Notes: generated by a model from the sequence alone, not told the origin. Numbered from the stretch's first letter, positions 15,465 to 24,746 are shown. The stretch: 64,000 nucleotides of DNA from Acidobacteriota bacterium (GCA_016715115.1 JADKBM010000011.1:806001-870000); one strand, 5' to 3'. Numbers and translations are program-made.

Positions 15465-16202
15465 ATGAAAGTCGCGGTGATCACATTGGTGCTGCTTTTT
15501 GCCATTGGCCCGACGTTCTCGCAGGCGCAGAGCGTCGAAACTGCCGTCAAAGCCGCGTTTGAGCCGGAGTTCGTGCACATACCGGCAGGGCGGTTCCGAA
15601 TGGGGTCCGACATTGGAATGGTTGATGAGTCGCCGGCGCACACCGTGGTCATCGAAAGGGAATTCTGGTTGCAGGCAACTGAGGTAACGCAGGCCGAATG
15701 GGAATCGGTGATGGGCGTGAATCCATCGTCGAATCCCGGTTGCGGGCGCTGTCCGGTTGAGACCGTGTCTTGGGACGAGGTTAAGCAGTTCATCGCAAAA
15801 CTCAACGAGCGGGATGAAGAATTCGAGTACCGGCTTCCGAGCGAAGCGGAATGGGAATACGCCGCACGTGCGGGAACCGTTGCCGACGCTTTGCCGACCT
15901 TAGACTCCGAAGCGTGGTATTTCACAGGCAGGTCCGTCGGAGGCGCGCAGCCGGTCGGCTCGAAGAGTCCGAACCGGTGGGGCCTGTACGACATTCTCGG
16001 AAATGTCTGGGAATGGGTCGAAGACCGCTATGGTCGGTACGGCGGCCCCCCAAAAGACGAACGATTACGCGTGTTCCGTGGCGGTTGTTGGGCGACGGCC
16101 GCCGACATCCTCAGACCGGCTTACCGCGGCGCCGCCTACCAAAGCGATAGACTTACCCTTGTCGGATTTCGAGTCGTGCGTTCGGCAAAGAGGCTGAGCT
16201 AA
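15465..16202 (+). CDS. Secreted FGE-sulfatase (SUMF1-type) domain protein
   Basis: A 245-residue protein with signal peptide MKVAVITLVLLFAIGPTFSQ and then an FGE-sulfatase domain. Typical segments are EFVHIPAGRFRMGSD, FWLQATEVTQAEWESVMG, VSWDEVKQFIAKLN, YRLPSEAEWEYAARAG, NRWGLYDILGNVWEWVED and VFRGGCW...GFRVV. True formylglycine-generating enzymes oxidise a sulfatase cysteine, but most bacterial homologues have other or unknown roles, and no sulfatase gene is near. The ATG at 15465 is preceded by GAGGAA and starts a clear signal peptide; the frame is open further upstream. Location is probably periplasmic. Confidence 0.85.
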   Translation: MKVAVITLVLLFAIGPTFSQAQSVETAVKAAFEPEFVHIPAGRFRMGSDIGMVDESPAHTVVIEREFWLQATEVTQAEWESVMGVNPSSNPGCGRCPVETVSWDEVKQFIAKLNERDEEFEYRLPSEAEWEYAARAGTVADALPTLDSEAWYFTGRSVGGAQPVGSKSPNRWGLYDILGNVWEWVEDRYGRYGGPPKDERLRVFRGGCWATAADILRPAYRGAAYQSDRLTLVGFRVVRSAKRLS

Positions 16203-16295
16203 ATGCGCACATCCCGACGAGGACTGGTGAAGAAGTAAGGCGCCAAGGGGAACCACACTCTCTGCGTCTGATAATAAAGATTATGTAGTAAGTGC

Positions 16296-17144
16296 TTAAG
16301 GCGCGTCGCCGGCCTTGACCTTGTCGAAGACCTCTTTGAGCGCCTGCAGTATCTGTTTCCGGTCGCCGGTCTCTCCGCCGGCGAACCTGATCGTCAAGTC
16401 GAACCCGCTGCTCTTCGACTGGAACCGAAATCGGTTCTCGGATTGATTCTCCCGCGCTGCCGAGGCTCCGGGCTTTTCGGGCCGCGCCGCCTTCCGGATA
16501 TCCTCGCGCGTGAGGTTCCTTTCGGCGATCGTTTCGACAAAGGTCCGCATCGCCGCGTCGTCGAACTGGCGCGCGACCTCGAGCAATGTCGATTTCGCGC
16601 TGATGCCCGCGGTCGCGCATTTTTCGCGGATCTCTTGCGGAATTCCGGCGAGCGTCATCGATTCCGTGACCGACGTCCTGCTCTTGCTGATCTTTTTGGA
16701 GATCTCGTCGTGAGTGTAGCCATAGTGCTTCGCGAGCGCCGCCAGACCGTCGGCCTCTTCCCAAAGCGTCAGGTCCTTGCGCTGCATATTCTCTATGAGC
16801 GCGATCTCGGCGATCGATCGTTCGTCGATGTCGAGCTCGATGCACGGGACTTCCTTGAGCCCGGCGAGATTTGCGGCCCGCCAGCGGCGCTCGCCGGCGA
16901 TGATCATCCACATACCCGTTTCGGGGACAGGCTTGACGAGCAGCGGTTCGAGCACGCCCTTTTGCCTTATCGAACTCGAAAGCTCGGACAGGTCCCCGAT
17001 CTCGGTGCGCGGCTGATCCGGATTGGGTTCGATCTGGCTGATCGGCAGAATTCTCCCGACGGTCCGGTTGGTGCGCGCGAGATCATCGACGTAATGCGAA
17101 TCGTGACGCATCTTGATTTCCACTGGTAGACCGATTCTAGGCAC
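16296..17144 (-). CDS. parB: Chromosome partitioning protein ParB
   Basis: A 282-residue ParB/Spo0J. The CTP-binding N-terminal domain has ISQIEPNPDQPRTEI, SSSIRQKGVLEPLLV and GERRWRAANLAG. The helix-turn-helix DNA-binding domain includes IALIENMQRKDLTLWEEADG and ISKKISKSRTSVTESM. A charged linker (about 195-230) leads to a C-terminal dimerisation helix. The start is GTG at 17144, overlapping parA by 8 bases. ParB would load at parS sites and segregate the chromosome with ParA. I noticed no parS palindrome (consensus TGTTTCACGTGAAACA) in this window, but did not scan exhaustively. Confidence 0.95.
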   Translation of the reverse strand: MPRIGLPVEIKMRHDSHYVDDLARTNRTVGRILPISQIEPNPDQPRTEIGDLSELSSSIRQKGVLEPLLVKPVPETGMWMIIAGERRWRAANLAGLKEVPCIELDIDERSIAEIALIENMQRKDLTLWEEADGLAALAKHYGYTHDEISKKISKSRTSVTESMTLAGIPQEIREKCATAGISAKSTLLEVARQFDDAAMRTFVETIAERNLTREDIRKAARPEKPGASAARENQSENRFRFQSKSSGFDLTIRFAGGETGDRKQILQALKEVFDKVKAGDAP

Positions 17145-17892
17145 GACTTAACACCTCTTTGCTTAGTTTCTTGTATTCATCGGCGCCGGACGAATGCGGC
17201 GCGTAGCTGAAGATCGCTTCTTTGTGCGCCGGGGATTCCTCGAGCCGGACGCTGCGCGTAATGACGGTCTTGAAGGCCTTTTCGCCGAAAACCTGCCGGA
17301 TGTGCGCCTCGACGTCCTTTGAGAGTGCCGTACGCCGATCGAACAGCGTCACCAGCACGCCCATCAGGTCGAGGTCGGGATTCGGCCGGGCGCGGACCTT
17401 TTCGATCGTTTCGAGCAGATCGTCGGTGCCTTCAAGCGCGAAATACGATGACTGGATCGGGATCAGGACGTGCGACGCCGCGACGAGCGCGTTGACGGTG
17501 ATGATCCCAAGGGTCGGCGGCGTGTCAAAGAAGATCACGTCATAATCGTTCCGGATCTGCTCGAGCCGGTCGCGCAGACGGAATATGGCGTCAAAATCCC
17601 CAACGAGCTTCGCCTCGAGCTTGGCGAGACTGATGCGCGACGGAACGATATGGAGCCCGTCGACCTTTGTCCGGCATATGAAATTCTCCCAGGGCTCGTC
17701 AAGCTCGGTCATCAGCTCGAAAACGCTCCCGTTGATGTCTTCCGAATGAACGAACGACAGCGAACTGTTCCCCTGCGGATCAAGGTCGAGCAACAGGACG
17801 CGTTTGCCGGCGAGCGCGCAGGCCGCCGAGAGATTTATCGCGGTGGTGGTTTTTCCGACCCCGCCTTTTTGGTTAGCGATTGCGATGATCAT
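17137..17892 (-). CDS. parA: Chromosome partitioning ATPase ParA
   Basis: A 251-residue ParA/Soj ATPase. The deviant Walker A IANQKGGVGKTTTAINLSAA is at the N-terminus, followed by VLLLDLDPQGNSS and the Walker B region DVIFFDTPPTLGIITVNAL. It binds DNA non-specifically when dimeric with ATP and moves ParB-parS complexes. It precedes parB with an 8-base overlap and follows the bfn gene by 17 bases, in the apparent operon miaB-bfn-parA-parB. The chromosomal rather than plasmid type is favoured by its short length and its housekeeping neighbours. Confidence 0.95.
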   Translation of the reverse strand: MIIAIANQKGGVGKTTTAINLSAACALAGKRVLLLDLDPQGNSSLSFVHSEDINGSVFELMTELDEPWENFICRTKVDGLHIVPSRISLAKLEAKLVGDFDAIFRLRDRLEQIRNDYDVIFFDTPPTLGIITVNALVAASHVLIPIQSSYFALEGTDDLLETIEKVRARPNPDLDLMGVLVTLFDRRTALSKDVEAHIRQVFGEKAFKTVITRSVRLEESPAHKEAIFSYAPHSSGADEYKKLSKEVLSRA

Positions 17893-17909
17893 TATTGTTT
17901 GTCTCTAAT

Positions 17910-18380
17910 TTATCCGATCAGATCGGGCCAGTCCTCCGGCGGCGGCGGCGCTTCGGATTCGAAATCCGGCTCGGCCTGTGAAGATGCGGACGAAATATCA
18001 AGCACTTTCTGGTCGGCGAAGATCGCGCTGTCGGCGCGCAGGGCGAGCGCAATCGCATCGGACGGCCGCGCGTCGAGCGTGACTAGCTTGCCGCTCTCGT
18101 CGGTCAGTTCGATCACGGCATAGAACGTGTTTTCGCGAAGATCGGAGATGATCACGCGCGACACTTTCATTCCCATCTCGGTGACCAGATTTCGGATAAG
18201 GTCGTGCGTCATCGGCCGCTGCGGCACGATCTTTTCGATCTCGAGCGCGATCGCGTTGGCTTCGAACGCACCGACCCAGATCGGCAGCACGGCGTCCGTA
18301 TCGACGCCCTTAAGCACCACGATCGGCGAATTGCTGTTCGGATCCATTATCAGAGCGCCGATTTTAACTTCGATTAACAT
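17910..18380 (-). CDS. Bifunctional nuclease (BFN, DUF151) domain protein
   Basis: A 156-residue BFN/DUF151 protein. Recognisable parts are VVLKGVDTDAVLPIWVGAFE, ANAIALEIEKIVPQRPMTHD, and DARPSDAIALALRADSAIFA. Family members have been described as possible nucleases, and others are fused to response regulators; the biochemical role is uncertain. A proline- and acid-rich tail (about 135-156) is added to the core. It lies between miaB and parA on the same strand with gaps of 11 and 17 bases, so it is probably cotranscribed with them. Confidence 0.88.
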   Translation of the reverse strand: MLIEVKIGALIMDPNSNSPIVVLKGVDTDAVLPIWVGAFEANAIALEIEKIVPQRPMTHDLIRNLVTEMGMKVSRVIISDLRENTFYAVIELTDESGKLVTLDARPSDAIALALRADSAIFADQKVLDISSASSQAEPDFESEAPPPPEDWPDLIG

Positions 18381-18391
18381 TTCAGAATCTT

Positions 18392-19732
18392 CTAGGATTT
18401 GGTTTCAGACATCTTACCAAACAACGTGTTGGTTTTGCATTCCGTGATCTCAACATCGACGATTTTTCCGATCGATTCGGGTTCCCCCGGGAAATTGACC
18501 AAACGGTGGCAGGTCGAATGTCCGCGGAGCGCATCCTCGGACCTGCTCGAAATACCTTCAACCAATACTTTAAGTGTCGTTCCGAGCGTTGCTTGGAAAC
18601 TACTGAGCTGATTGAGCTTTTGGACTTGCTCGAGTTCGAGGAAGCGGCGCGTTTTGACCTCCGCCGGGACATCGTCTTCCATTTCGTACGCCGGCGTTCC
18701 GGGCCGCGGCGAGTACTTGAAAATGTACGCCGAATCGAACCTGCAGTACTCGGCCAAACGCACGGTCGCCTGAAAATCTTCTTCGGATTCGCCCGGAAAT
18801 CCGACGATGATGTCGGTCGAGAGGGCGATCCCGCGCGGGGAACTGCGGATTCGGTCGATGCGCTTGAGATAACTGTCGATGGTGTGGCCGCGGCGCATCA
18901 TTTTGAGCACGCGGTCACTTCCCGACTGCACCGGCAGATGCACCCAGTTGCAGAGGTTGTCGTTCTCCTCGATGGCGTCGACGATGTCCGGGTGGAAATC
19001 CCTCGGAAACGACGTCGTGAATTTGATCCGCGGCATTCCGGTCGCGGCGACCGCGCGCAAAAGCCTCGCGAACGGGGTCGCCCCCTTGAACCGTTCGAGT
19101 CCGGAATCCGTCAAAGGGCGATAGCTGTTGACATTCTGGCCGATGAGGTGGATCTCCTGGACGCCTTCGCGCCGCAGTTTAAGCACCTCGCGAACGATCT
19201 CAGACGCGGCAAGGCTCTTCTCCCGACCGCGCGAGAACGGCACAATGCAGTAGGTGCAGAACTTGTTGCAGCCCTCGATGATCGGGACGAACGCGACGTG
19301 CGGCGACGATCGCCGGGACTCGGAGACCGACCAGTCGTAGTCGAGTTCCCTTTCGTCGAGATCGACATATCCGGGTTCTCCGTCGAGGGCGGCGCCGATC
19401 GCCTTTGAAATGCGTCCGACGGCCTTTGTACCGAGCACGAAATCGATTCCCGAATTTCGTTTGAAGAGCGTATCGCCTTCAAGCTGCGCAACGCAGCCCA
19501 TGACGCCGATGAGTGGTCTGCCTTCGGGACGCGAGGTCGCGATCTGACCGACGCGGGTGTACAATTTATGCTCGGCCTTTTCGCGCACCGAGCACGTGTT
19601 GAGCAGCACGATATCGGCCGACGATTCGTCGGCCGTGACCTCGTAGCCGTCGGCTTCGAGGGTCGACAGAGCCCTTTCGGAATCGGAAACATTCATTTGA
19701 CATCCGAATGTTTCGAGATAAACTTTTTTCAT
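18392..19732 (-). CDS. miaB: tRNA-2-methylthio-N6-dimethylallyladenosine synthase MiaB
   Basis: A 446-residue radical-SAM methylthiotransferase that adds the 2-methylthio group to i6A37 of tRNAs. The N-terminal UPF0004 domain has cysteines in ETFGCQMN, LLNTCSVREKAEHK and GVMGCVAQ, ligands of the auxiliary 4Fe-4S cluster. The radical-SAM motif is KFCTYCIVPFSRGRE. A TRAM domain ends the protein (LGTTLKVLVEGISSR...GHSTCHRLVNF). It is the first gene of miaB-bfn-parA-parB and is divergent from dnaE with only 31 bases between start codons, so the two promoters must overlap or extend into coding DNA. Confidence 0.95.
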   Translation of the reverse strand: MKKVYLETFGCQMNVSDSERALSTLEADGYEVTADESSADIVLLNTCSVREKAEHKLYTRVGQIATSRPEGRPLIGVMGCVAQLEGDTLFKRNSGIDFVLGTKAVGRISKAIGAALDGEPGYVDLDERELDYDWSVSESRRSSPHVAFVPIIEGCNKFCTYCIVPFSRGREKSLAASEIVREVLKLRREGVQEIHLIGQNVNSYRPLTDSGLERFKGATPFARLLRAVAATGMPRIKFTTSFPRDFHPDIVDAIEENDNLCNWVHLPVQSGSDRVLKMMRRGHTIDSYLKRIDRIRSSPRGIALSTDIIVGFPGESEEDFQATVRLAEYCRFDSAYIFKYSPRPGTPAYEMEDDVPAEVKTRRFLELEQVQKLNQLSSFQATLGTTLKVLVEGISSRSEDALRGHSTCHRLVNFPGEPESIGKIVDVEITECKTNTLFGKMSETKS

Positions 19733-19763
19733 AAGTTAGAAGCCTTCAGCACACTGGAAATCA

Positions 19764-22700
19764 ATGCCGAAAACCGCGAACGAGAAGACACAATCAGACC
19801 AATTCGTGCATCTTCATTTGCATACGGATTATAGCCTTTTGCAAAGTGCAATCCAAATCAAGCCTCTCGCCGCGCGTCTCTCCGAATTCGGTATGAAGGC
19901 CTGCGCCATAACCGATTCGGGCAACCTCTACGGCGCGATCACGTTCTATAACAAACTGCGCGAAAAGGATGTCAGGCCGATCCTCGGTTACGAGGCGCTC
20001 TTGACGTTCGAGAGCCGTTTCGACCGGACGAGCGCGCTCAAACCGGGAGAAAGGCCGTTCTATCCGGTCGTGCTTCTCGCGCGAAACATCGAGGGTTACC
20101 AGAATTTGGTGTGGCTTGCATCGAAAGCGTTCACCGAAGGTTTCCATCACCGGCCGCGGATCGACCTCGAGATATTGAAAGAGCGCGCCGGCGGCCTGAT
20201 CGCGCTTTCGGGCGGCGAGCACGGCCCCGTGAATCACTACCTCGCCACCGGAAACCGCGCCAGGGCAGAGGAAACGGCGCGCATTTTCAGGGATATCTTT
20301 GGCCCGGATGGTTTCTATATCGAGGTCCAGAATCATGGGATCGCCTCCGAGACCGACCGTAACCGGGAATTGGCGGCGCTTGCCTCTGAACTCGGGATCG
20401 AACTCGTCGCGACCAACGATGCTTTCTATCTGAACGAGGAAGACGCGCGCGCGCAAGAGGTCCTGATGTGCATCGGCGAGGGCAAGACGATGGTCGAGTC
20501 GACGCGGACCGTTCTCGGGAGTTCGAAGTACTACGTCCGCTCGGCCCCCGAGATGTGGGAAGCGCTCGGCGGGGATTATCCGCAAGCGCTGCTGAACACA
20601 TTGAAGATAGCCGAAGCCTGCGAACTCGATCTACCGCTCGGCGACAACCTTACGCTTCCGAATTATCCGATTCCGGAGGATTCCGGGTGTTCGACGATCG
20701 AGGAGTATTTCTCAAAGGTCGTCCTTGAAGGCTTCGAGCATCGCCGGCGAACGGTCTGGGAACCGATGGACGGACGCGGAACCCTCAGGCACTCGCTAGA
20801 AGACTATCAAAATCGCATCGAGACCGAGATCTCGATGATCAAGAGCATGGGGTTTCCGGGGTATTTCCTGATCGTCTGGGAGTTCATCGAATACGCGAAG
20901 CGCAAGGATATCCCGGTCGGTCCCGGCCGAGGTTCCGCGGCCGGGTCTCTGGTCGCCTACAGCCTCGGGATCACCGATGTCGACCCACTCCAGTACGACC
21001 TGCTTTTTGAACGCTTCTTGAATCCCGAACGCGTATCGATGCCGGACATCGACATCGACTTCTGTGTACGGGGGCGCGGCGACGTTATCAATCACGTGAC
21101 CGAGTTCTACGGCCGGGAATCCGTCTGTCAGATCATCACTTTCGGGACGATGGCGTCGAAGGCGGCGATCAAGGACGTCGGCCGGGCTCTGAACATGCCT
21201 TACGGCGATGTCGAGCGCGTTGCGAAACTGATCCCGCCTCCGGTCCGCGGCCGAAACGTAAGCATTTCGCAGGCGATCGAGCAGGTCCCCGATCTCAAGT
21301 CCCTGATCGACACCAACGAACAGGTCCGCGACCTCGTCGGTCTTGCGCGCATCCTCGAAGGATGTTCGCGGCACGCGTCTGTGCACGCCGCGGGCGTCGT
21401 CATCTCGCCCAAACCTCTGCACGAGATCGTGCCGGTCGCGGAATCGGCGAAAGCGGAGTTGACGAGTCAATATACGATGGGCGACCTCGAGGCCGTCGGG
21501 ATGCTTAAGATGGATTTTCTGGCGCTTACGACGCTTACAGTCATAAACGACTGCTTAAAGAATCTTAAAGCGAAACGCGGCGTGAAGATCGACTGGAGCG
21601 CCGTTCCGCTCGACGACCCGGCGACGATGGCGCTTTTCGCCGAGGGGCGTACGGAAGCGATATTCCAGTTCGAATCGTCGGGGATGCAGGAGATCTGCAA
21701 GCGCTTAAAACCGAAAGAACTCGAGGACCTCGCGGCGCTTAACGCGCTCTATCGACCGGGGCCGCTCGACGGCGGAATGGTCGACGATTTCATCGCCCGG
21801 CACCGCGGCGAAAAGAAGGTGCAATACATCGTTCCGGCGATGGAAGAGATCCTCAAGAACACGTTCGGCATCCTTGTTTATCAGGAGCAGATCATGCAGC
21901 TCGCTCAGAAGCTCGCCGGATATTCGCTCGGCGAGGCAGATATGATGCGGCGCGCGATGGGCAAGAAAAAACGCGAGGAGATGGCCCAGCACGAGCAGAA
22001 GTTCATCTCCGGCGCGGTGCTTAACGGGGTCAAGAAGGAGAAGGCCGAAGAGATCTTCAAACTGATGGCCCAGTTCGCCGATTACGGCTTCAACCGGAGC
22101 CATTCGGTCGCATACGCTTACCTCGCTTTCCAGACTGCTTATCTTAAAGCGCATTACCCCGCTTATTTTTATGCAAGCGTGCTTTCCCATGAAGCACAGG
22201 ACAGCGCCAAGGTTTACAAGTACTCGAAAGAACTCCGGTCCGCGGGGCTCAAGTTGCTCCCCCCGGACATCAACGAAAGCGACGAGGGCTTTACGCCGCT
22301 AGACGGGGCCGTAAGATTCGGGCTGACGGCGATCAAGGGGATCGGTTCGGCGAGCGTGCATTCGATCATCGATGCCAGAAGTTCCGGGCCGTTCGTTTCG
22401 ATCATCGACTTCATTGAAAGGCTCGAGGCCGGAACGCTCAACCGCAAGGGAATGGAGAGCCTCGTCAACGCCGGCGCTTTCGATTCCCTGCGGCCCGCGG
22501 AACTGACGACGACCGCCTGGCGCTCGCGATTGTCGGGCGGCATCGATAAGGCCCTGGCGCACGGCCAGATGCTTGCAAACGACCGGCTTAAGGGCCAGAA
22601 TGCTCTATTCGGCAATGATCCCGCGGTATTCGCGACCGATTGGCGCGAAATTCTGCCTGAAACGCCGGAATGGACAACCTCCGAGTTGTCGAAGCTCGAA

Positions 22701-23306
22701 AAGGCGGCGGTGGGATTCTATCTTTCGAACCACCCGCTCGACGAGTTTCAGAGGAGCCTCGAAGCCCTGGACATCCGGAACGTCGCGGACCGCGACGACA
22801 TCGCGCCGGGCCAGAAACTGACGATCGCCGGAATTGTTTCGGCGGCACAGGTCAAACAGAGCAAGAAAGGCAACAGGTTTTCGGTCTTCCAGCTCGATGA
22901 TCAGTCGGGCAGCGTCAAATGTCTCTGCTGGGCCGAAAGCTTCGCGCGCTGCTCCGGCGTTCTGAGGGATGACGAGATACTGGTCATCGACGGCCGGGTC
23001 GAATCGAACGACGGCAACGAAATGACCTTGATCGTCGAGAATGCGAAGCGTCTTGCCGACGCCGTCCCGCAAATGGCGCGGAATCTGTCGCTGACTCTGC
23101 CTTCGGACCGCCTCGGAAACGGGTTCCTGGACGGGATCTTGACGAAATTAAGCCGTGAACAGGGCCGTTGCGAAGTATTTCTCGATGTTCCGCTCGAGGA
23201 CGGCAACGTGGTCAGGGTTTATGCCCAACCGCTTCGTATACAGGGTTCGGGTCAGCTCGAAAGTGAATTGGTGAAAGAGGGGTGCAAAGTCGAATGGATA
23301 CTTTAG
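19764..23306 (+). CDS. dnaE: DNA polymerase III alpha subunit
   Basis: An 1180-residue replicative polymerase. The N-terminal PHP domain begins FVHLHLHTDYSLLQSAI. The C-family polymerase core has VGPGRGSAAGSLVAYSLGI and MPDIDIDFC, whose Asp residues (428, 430, 432) include the metal-binding catalytic pair. Later come the thumb and fingers (LNALYRPGPLDGGMVDDFIA, YGFNRSHSVAYAYLAFQTAY), a helix-hairpin-helix (FGLTAIKGIG) and an OB-fold (ISAAQVKQSKKGNRFSVFQL region). Length fits the DnaE1 type. The accA start overlaps its 3' end by 13 bases, an adjacency also known in other bacteria. Confidence 0.97.
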   Translation: MPKTANEKTQSDQFVHLHLHTDYSLLQSAIQIKPLAARLSEFGMKACAITDSGNLYGAITFYNKLREKDVRPILGYEALLTFESRFDRTSALKPGERPFYPVVLLARNIEGYQNLVWLASKAFTEGFHHRPRIDLEILKERAGGLIALSGGEHGPVNHYLATGNRARAEETARIFRDIFGPDGFYIEVQNHGIASETDRNRELAALASELGIELVATNDAFYLNEEDARAQEVLMCIGEGKTMVESTRTVLGSSKYYVRSAPEMWEALGGDYPQALLNTLKIAEACELDLPLGDNLTLPNYPIPEDSGCSTIEEYFSKVVLEGFEHRRRTVWEPMDGRGTLRHSLEDYQNRIETEISMIKSMGFPGYFLIVWEFIEYAKRKDIPVGPGRGSAAGSLVAYSLGITDVDPLQYDLLFERFLNPERVSMPDIDIDFCVRGRGDVINHVTEFYGRESVCQIITFGTMASKAAIKDVGRALNMPYGDVERVAKLIPPPVRGRNVSISQAIEQVPDLKSLIDTNEQVRDLVGLARILEGCSRHASVHAAGVVISPKPLHEIVPVAESAKAELTSQYTMGDLEAVGMLKMDFLALTTLTVINDCLKNLKAKRGVKIDWSAVPLDDPATMALFAEGRTEAIFQFESSGMQEICKRLKPKELEDLAALNALYRPGPLDGGMVDDFIARHRGEKKVQYIVPAMEEILKNTFGILVYQEQIMQLAQKLAGYSLGEADMMRRAMGKKKREEMAQHEQKFISGAVLNGVKKEKAEEIFKLMAQFADYGFNRSHSVAYAYLAFQTAYLKAHYPAYFYASVLSHEAQDSAKVYKYSKELRSAGLKLLPPDINESDEGFTPLDGAVRFGLTAIKGIGSASVHSIIDARSSGPFVSIIDFIERLEAGTLNRKGMESLVNAGAFDSLRPAELTTTAWRSRLSGGIDKALAHGQMLANDRLKGQNALFGNDPAVFATDWREILPETPEWTTSELSKLEKAAVGFYLSNHPLDEFQRSLEALDIRNVADRDDIAPGQKLTIAGIVSAAQVKQSKKGNRFSVFQLDDQSGSVKCLCWAESFARCSGVLRDDEILVIDGRVESNDGNEMTLIVENAKRLADAVPQMARNLSLTLPSDRLGNGFLDGILTKLSREQGRCEVFLDVPLEDGNVVRVYAQPLRIQGSGQLESELVKEGCKVEWIL

Positions 23307-24136
23307 GCGAACGAGAAGAAGGCGCATACGCGCGCGTGCAGGAGGCACGGAATCCGAAACGGCCGTACACGCTGGATCTGATCGAGACGATGTTTACCGA
23401 TTTCGTCGAACTCCACGGCGACCGGCGGTTTGCTGACGATCCGGCGATGGTCTGCGGATTCGCCAGGCTCGGCGACTTTGACGTCGCCGTCGTCGGGCAG
23501 CAGAAGGGCCGCGATATGAACCAGCGGCGCTTCCGGAATTTTGGAATGCCGAAGCCCGAGGGCTATCGGAAAGCGCTGCGGATGATGAAGCTTGCGGAGA
23601 AATTCGGACGCCCCGTGATCACGTTTGTCGACACGCCGGGTGCGTATCCCGGGATCGACGCCGAGGAACGCGGGCAGGCCGAAGCCATCGCCTTCAATCT
23701 CCGGGAAATGGCGGCGCTGCGGGTGCCTTTGATCGTCGTCGTCCTAGGGGAGGGCGGCTCCGGCGGGGCTCTCGCGATCGGCGTCGGGGATCGGATTTTG
23801 ATGCTCGAAAACGCGGTCTACTCGGTGATCACTCCCGAGGGATGCGCCGCGATCCTCTGGAAGGATGCGGCCAAGGCGTCCGAGGCCGCGGCGGGCTTGC
23901 GCCTGACGGCCGACAACCTGCGGCGGCTTGAGATCATCGACGGTGTCGTCCAGGAGGATTTCGGGGACGGAAGCTGGGAGATGTCGGAAGAGGGAGCCGC
24001 AAGCGACGACCGGATCTTCGGCAACCTGAAATCGGTGCTGATCAAGAATCTTCGCGAACTGACCCGATTGAGTGCCAAGGAACTCGTCAAGCAGCGCTAC
24101 GATAAGTTCCGCAAAATGGGGCGTTGGGTGGAATAA
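23294..24136 (+). CDS. accA: Acetyl-CoA carboxylase carboxyltransferase subunit alpha
   Basis: A 280-residue AccA, which with AccD transfers carboxyl from biotin to acetyl-CoA in the first step of fatty acid synthesis. Signatures are RPYTLDLIETMFTDFVELHG, GQQKGRDMNQRRFRNFGMPK, FVDTPGAYPGIDAEERGQAE and GEGGSGGALAIGVGDRILML. It is shorter than typical AccA (about 315-320 residues): the amphipathic N-terminal extension is mostly absent. I chose ATG at 23294; a GTG at 23282 adds only four residues, so the short form is not a start-calling error. The start lies inside dnaE, implying translational coupling. Confidence 0.95.
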   Translation: MDTLGEREEGAYARVQEARNPKRPYTLDLIETMFTDFVELHGDRRFADDPAMVCGFARLGDFDVAVVGQQKGRDMNQRRFRNFGMPKPEGYRKALRMMKLAEKFGRPVITFVDTPGAYPGIDAEERGQAEAIAFNLREMAALRVPLIVVVLGEGGSGGALAIGVGDRILMLENAVYSVITPEGCAAILWKDAAKASEAAAGLRLTADNLRRLEIIDGVVQEDFGDGSWEMSEEGAASDDRIFGNLKSVLIKNLRELTRLSAKELVKQRYDKFRKMGRWVE

Positions 24137-24156
24137 GGATCCGGAAGGCCGGATCC
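24137..24156. terminator. Possible bidirectional hairpin between accA and ssb
   Basis: GGATCCGG (24137-24144) and CCGGATCC (24149-24156) form a perfect 8-bp stem with an AAGG loop directly after the accA stop codon. The convergent ssb gene ends at 24175. There is no T-run on either side, so termination is plausible only with Rho or by stalling. Confidence 0.4.
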
Positions 24157-24174
24157 CCTGTCGACCGAAAGCGG

Positions 24175-24621
24175 TTAAAAAGGTATGTCGTCGTTGCCTG
24201 TCCCGCCCGCGGGCGCAGGCGTCGGCGTCGGATTCGAGGGAACCGGTGCGCCTCCGGAATAGGCCGCTTCATTTGATGTCTCGGAATCTCCGGCACGGCC
24301 TCCGAGAAACTGCATATCGGTCGCGGAAACTTCGAGGGTGTATCGGTTGTTGCCGTCGCGGTCCGTCCATTCTTCGACATGAAGACGACCCTCGATGTAG
24401 ATCGGACTTCCCTTTGTCAGGTATTTGGAAGCATTTTCCGCCTGCCGCCGCCAAAGCGTCACTCGAAACCAGGTGGTAATGTCCTGCATCTCCCCTGCCT
24501 TGTCGCGCTTCTTTTCATTAACGGCGACCGAAAAATTGCAGACTGCGTCCCCTTGAGGTGTGTAGCGAAGTTCTGGATCTCGTCCGAGGTTTCCGACGAT
24601 TGTGATCTTGTTGAATGACAT
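24175..24621 (-). CDS. ssb: Single-stranded DNA-binding protein
   Basis: A 148-residue SSB. The OB-fold covers about 1-108 (MSFNKITIVGNLGRDPELRY, WFRVTLWRRQAENASKYLTK, GRLHVEEWTDRDGNNRYTLE). A disordered Gly/Pro/Thr linker follows, and the acidic C-terminal tip is DDIPF, the docking site for RecO, polymerase III and other partners. It protects single-stranded DNA during replication and repair. The gene faces accA and starts 126 bases from the secreted propeller gene, with its own likely promoter at 24671-24679. Confidence 0.96.
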   Translation of the reverse strand: MSFNKITIVGNLGRDPELRYTPQGDAVCNFSVAVNEKKRDKAGEMQDITTWFRVTLWRRQAENASKYLTKGSPIYIEGRLHVEEWTDRDGNNRYTLEVSATDMQFLGGRAGDSETSNEAAYSGGAPVPSNPTPTPAPAGGTGNDDIPF

Positions 24622-24670
24622 AAGGTGTGTTTTCTCCTTGTTTGGTTTTACGTTTTGAACGTGTATCGAG

Positions 24671-24679
24671 ATTTTAGCA
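24671..24679 (-). promoter_or_regulatory. Extended -10 promoter for ssb
   Basis: On the minus strand this reads TGCTAAAAT, matching the extended -10 form TGnTAtAAT. It would start transcription near 24664, giving a leader of about 40 bases before the ssb ATG at 24621. No good -35 hexamer is seen, as is usual for extended -10 promoters. The same 11 bases, TTTGCTAAAAT, recur upstream of wza. Confidence 0.45.
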
Positions 24680-24746
24680 AACTTTTCACGATATTGCCCG
24701 CATCAAGGGATGTGGAAACCCGGCGCATTGCGGAAAAAAAGCATCG

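Noticed and set aside
15465..16202. True formylglycine-generating sulfatase activator
   Set aside because: Only the general FGE fold is evident and no sulfatase gene is nearby, so the activity is not claimed.
16203..17150. parS sites near parAB
   Set aside because: No sequence close to TGTTTCACGTGAAACA noticed; they probably lie outside the window.
24137..24156. Standard intrinsic terminator after accA
   Set aside because: Perfect stem but no T-run on either strand; kept only as a low-confidence hairpin.
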